7,659 nucleotides of DNA. It comes from an uncultured Sediminicola sp. Lineage in GTDB: Bacteria; Bacteroidota; Bacteroidia; Flavobacteriales; Flavobacteriaceae. The DNA lies in assembly GCA_938039345.1 (NCBI GenBank), contig CALHVB010000122.1, forward strand, positions 1-7,659. Reading direction: 5' to 3'. Made by a program: the position numbers and the translations under genes. The notes below the pieces were generated by a model. That model saw only the letters and a list, made by a program, of their open reading frames with translations. It did no database searches and was not told the DNA's origin. Shown here piece by piece: positions 6,298 to 7,659 of this stretch (within the stretch, counting starts at the first letter, position 1; each line of letters starts with the position of its first letter).

Positions 6298-7212
6298 TTA
6301 ATCTTGTACAATTAATTGTTTACTATCTGATTTTCCAAATTCTGGCTGAATATTAACATGGTTTATACCATAATTATGATATAAATATTCTTCTATTTTT
6401 TCTAAAATAACATCAAATTCTGATAATCTAATATCCTTATCAAAATCTATATGCGCTTCTAAATGTATTTCATTTTCATTTAATTGCCATACATGTACAT
6501 GGTGTACATTTTTTATTGGTTTTATTTTACTAATTGAAGTAACTATTTTTTGTACTTCTATAGTTTCTGGAGTAAATAACATTAATACATTAGTAGACGC
6601 TCTTAAAAGATGATACCCCATGTATATTAAATAAATAGCTATAGCAAAAGTTAATACTGCATCTATCCAATATATTTGATAATACTTCATAAGAATACCA
6701 CCTATTAAAACTGCTACGGAAGCCATCATATCTGTTAGTAAATGTAGATAAGCAGATTTCATATTCATATTAGAATCTGCATCTTTTTTTAATAACAATA
6801 CACTAAAACCATTGGCAAATATGCCTAATAAAGACATCCAAATAACCAAATTAGATACTATTTCTTGTGGATTAAAAAACCGTTCTACAGCCTCGATAAT
6901 TAAAATTATAGCAACTATAATTAAGGTTGATGCATTAATAAAAGCAGCAATAATTTCTGCTCTTTTATATCCAAATGTTTTATTAGGAGAAGCTTTTCTT
7001 TTAGATAAAATAGTAGCTATATAACTTACTATTAAAGATAATACATCACTAAAATTATGTAAAGCATCTGATAATAAAGATAAACTACCAGATATAATAC
7101 CACCTATTACCTGACTAATGGTAATAAGTATATTTAATAAAATTGATACTAATAAATTTTTTCCCTTTATTTCTCCATGTGAATGATGATGGTGATTATG
7201 GGAATGTGCCAT
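6298..7212 (-). CDS. Cation diffusion facilitator (CDF) efflux transporter, CzcD/ZitB-like
   Basis: A 304-residue inner-membrane antiporter expected to export divalent metal, most likely Zn2+, in exchange for protons. A His-rich cytoplasmic tail opens the protein: seven of the first 12 residues are His. Six hydrophobic helices follow, roughly at 19-41, 44-70, 87-110, 118-140, 155-173 and 178-200. The transport-site motifs are His52-x3-Asp56 in helix 2 (DALHNFSD) and His157-x3-Asp161 in helix 5 (HLLTD), the arrangement typical of zinc-type CDF proteins. The C-terminal domain (about 205-304), with HHVHVWQL and HLEAHIDF, is the usual cytoplasmic regulatory dimer domain. It begins 8 nt after the rpiB stop. 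Metal preference is inferred from the His/Asp motifs; Co2+, Cd2+ or others remain possible. No metal-responsive regulator is seen nearby. Confidence 0.93.
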   Translation of the reverse strand: MAHSHNHHHHSHGEIKGKNLLVSILLNILITISQVIGGIISGSLSLLSDALHNFSDVLSLIVSYIATILSKRKASPNKTFGYKRAEIIAAFINASTLIIVAIILIIEAVERFFNPQEIVSNLVIWMSLLGIFANGFSVLLLKKDADSNMNMKSAYLHLLTDMMASVAVLIGGILMKYYQIYWIDAVLTFAIAIYLIYMGYHLLRASTNVLMLFTPETIEVQKIVTSISKIKPIKNVHHVHVWQLNENEIHLEAHIDFDKDIRLSEFDVILEKIEEYLYHNYGINHVNIQPEFGKSDSKQLIVQD

Positions 7213-7220
7213 ATAGTATA

Positions 7221-7652
7221 TTATTTACAAGGCATTTTTTCTATTCTTCTTTCGTGTCTTCCTCCTTCAAAATTTGTATCTAAAAATACTTTTACCATTT
7301 CTAATGCTTGTGGTAAAGAAATATATCTAGCGGGTAAACCTAATATATTAGCATCGTTATGTTCTCTAGCCAAAGCCACTATTTCTTTTGTCCAACATAA
7401 AGCAGCTCTTACTTTTTGGTGTTTATTTGCAGTCATACAAGCACCATTACCACTACCACATATAATAATACCTAAATCTACAACACCAGAATCTACATCT
7501 TTAGAAACTGGGTGTACAAAATCTGCATAATCTACACTATCACTACCATCTGTTCCATAATTAATAACTTCTATTTGTAAAGACTTTAAAAGACCTATAA
7601 TAGCTAATTTATATTCTGTACCAGCATGATCGTTTCCTATGGCTATTTTCAT
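7221..7652 (-). CDS. rpiB: Ribose-5-phosphate isomerase B
   Basis: A 143-residue cytosolic RpiB/LacAB-family isomerase that interconverts ribose 5-phosphate and ribulose 5-phosphate in the non-oxidative pentose phosphate pathway. The start MKIAIGNDHAG carries the family DHAG motif (8-11). The active-site loop CGSGNG (65-70) supplies the base Cys65, equivalent to Cys66 of E. coli RpiB, and TANK (74-77) follows. His98 in REHNDANIL and the C-terminal GGRHERRIEKM match phosphate-binding and terminal elements of the family. Length is standard. It is the first gene visible in the - strand cluster, but only 7 bp lie upstream of its start, so its promoter or a preceding gene is outside the window. 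The related galactose-6-phosphate isomerase subunits are unlikely because no partner subunit is present. Confidence 0.94.
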   Translation of the reverse strand: MKIAIGNDHAGTEYKLAIIGLLKSLQIEVINYGTDGSDSVDYADFVHPVSKDVDSGVVDLGIIICGSGNGACMTANKHQKVRAALCWTKEIVALAREHNDANILGLPARYISLPQALEMVKVFLDTNFEGGRHERRIEKMPCK

Positions 7653-7659
7653 TGTTATA

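Noticed and set aside
7183..7530. Open frame of 115 residues on the + strand opposite rpiB
   Set aside because: It is antisense to the well-supported rpiB and the start of the CDF gene, with no recognisable domain.

Overview
The window is AT-rich and gene-dense, and the coding style points to a marine-type Bacteroidetes, most likely Flavobacteriaceae. The reasons are: start codons with almost no Shine-Dalgarno sequences, a TTTG/TA..TTG-like promoter, Lys/Asn/Ile-rich proteins, and a sulfatase lipoprotein convergent with fucose-uptake genes. This assignment is inferred from style and family content, not from a marker gene.

Left region (1-3400): a FucP-type L-fucose:H+ symporter is followed 9 nt later by a RhaM-fold sugar mutarotase. 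Both are on the + strand and look co-transcribed. They converge on a - strand S1-type sulfatase carrying a lipoprotein signal. A perfect 18-bp inverted repeat between them can terminate both units. Together they look like the edge of a locus using sulfated, fucose-containing polysaccharide: the sulfatase desulfates outside the inner membrane, FucP imports the sugar, and the mutarotase interconverts anomers. The actual glycan cannot be read from the DNA.

Middle region (3401-5539): an intergenic region of about 290 bp with short repeats and a candidate promoter precedes a two-gene unit. The first gene is a complete C5-cytosine DNA methyltransferase. Eight nt after it lies a 203-residue protein with a plausible PD-(D/E)XK nuclease core. 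The simplest reading is a compact type II restriction-modification system whose endonuclease I cannot assign to a known enzyme. It is the best candidate here for something undescribed.

Right region (5540-7652): a tight - strand cluster transcribed rpiB, CDF cation efflux transporter, ElaA-like acetyltransferase, small DUF1330-like protein. Gaps are 8, 7 and 1 nt, so it is probably one operon of housekeeping and accessory functions. Its last stop codon directly abuts the stop codon of the putative endonuclease gene. I saw no tRNA, rRNA, CRISPR array, insertion sequence or integrase.
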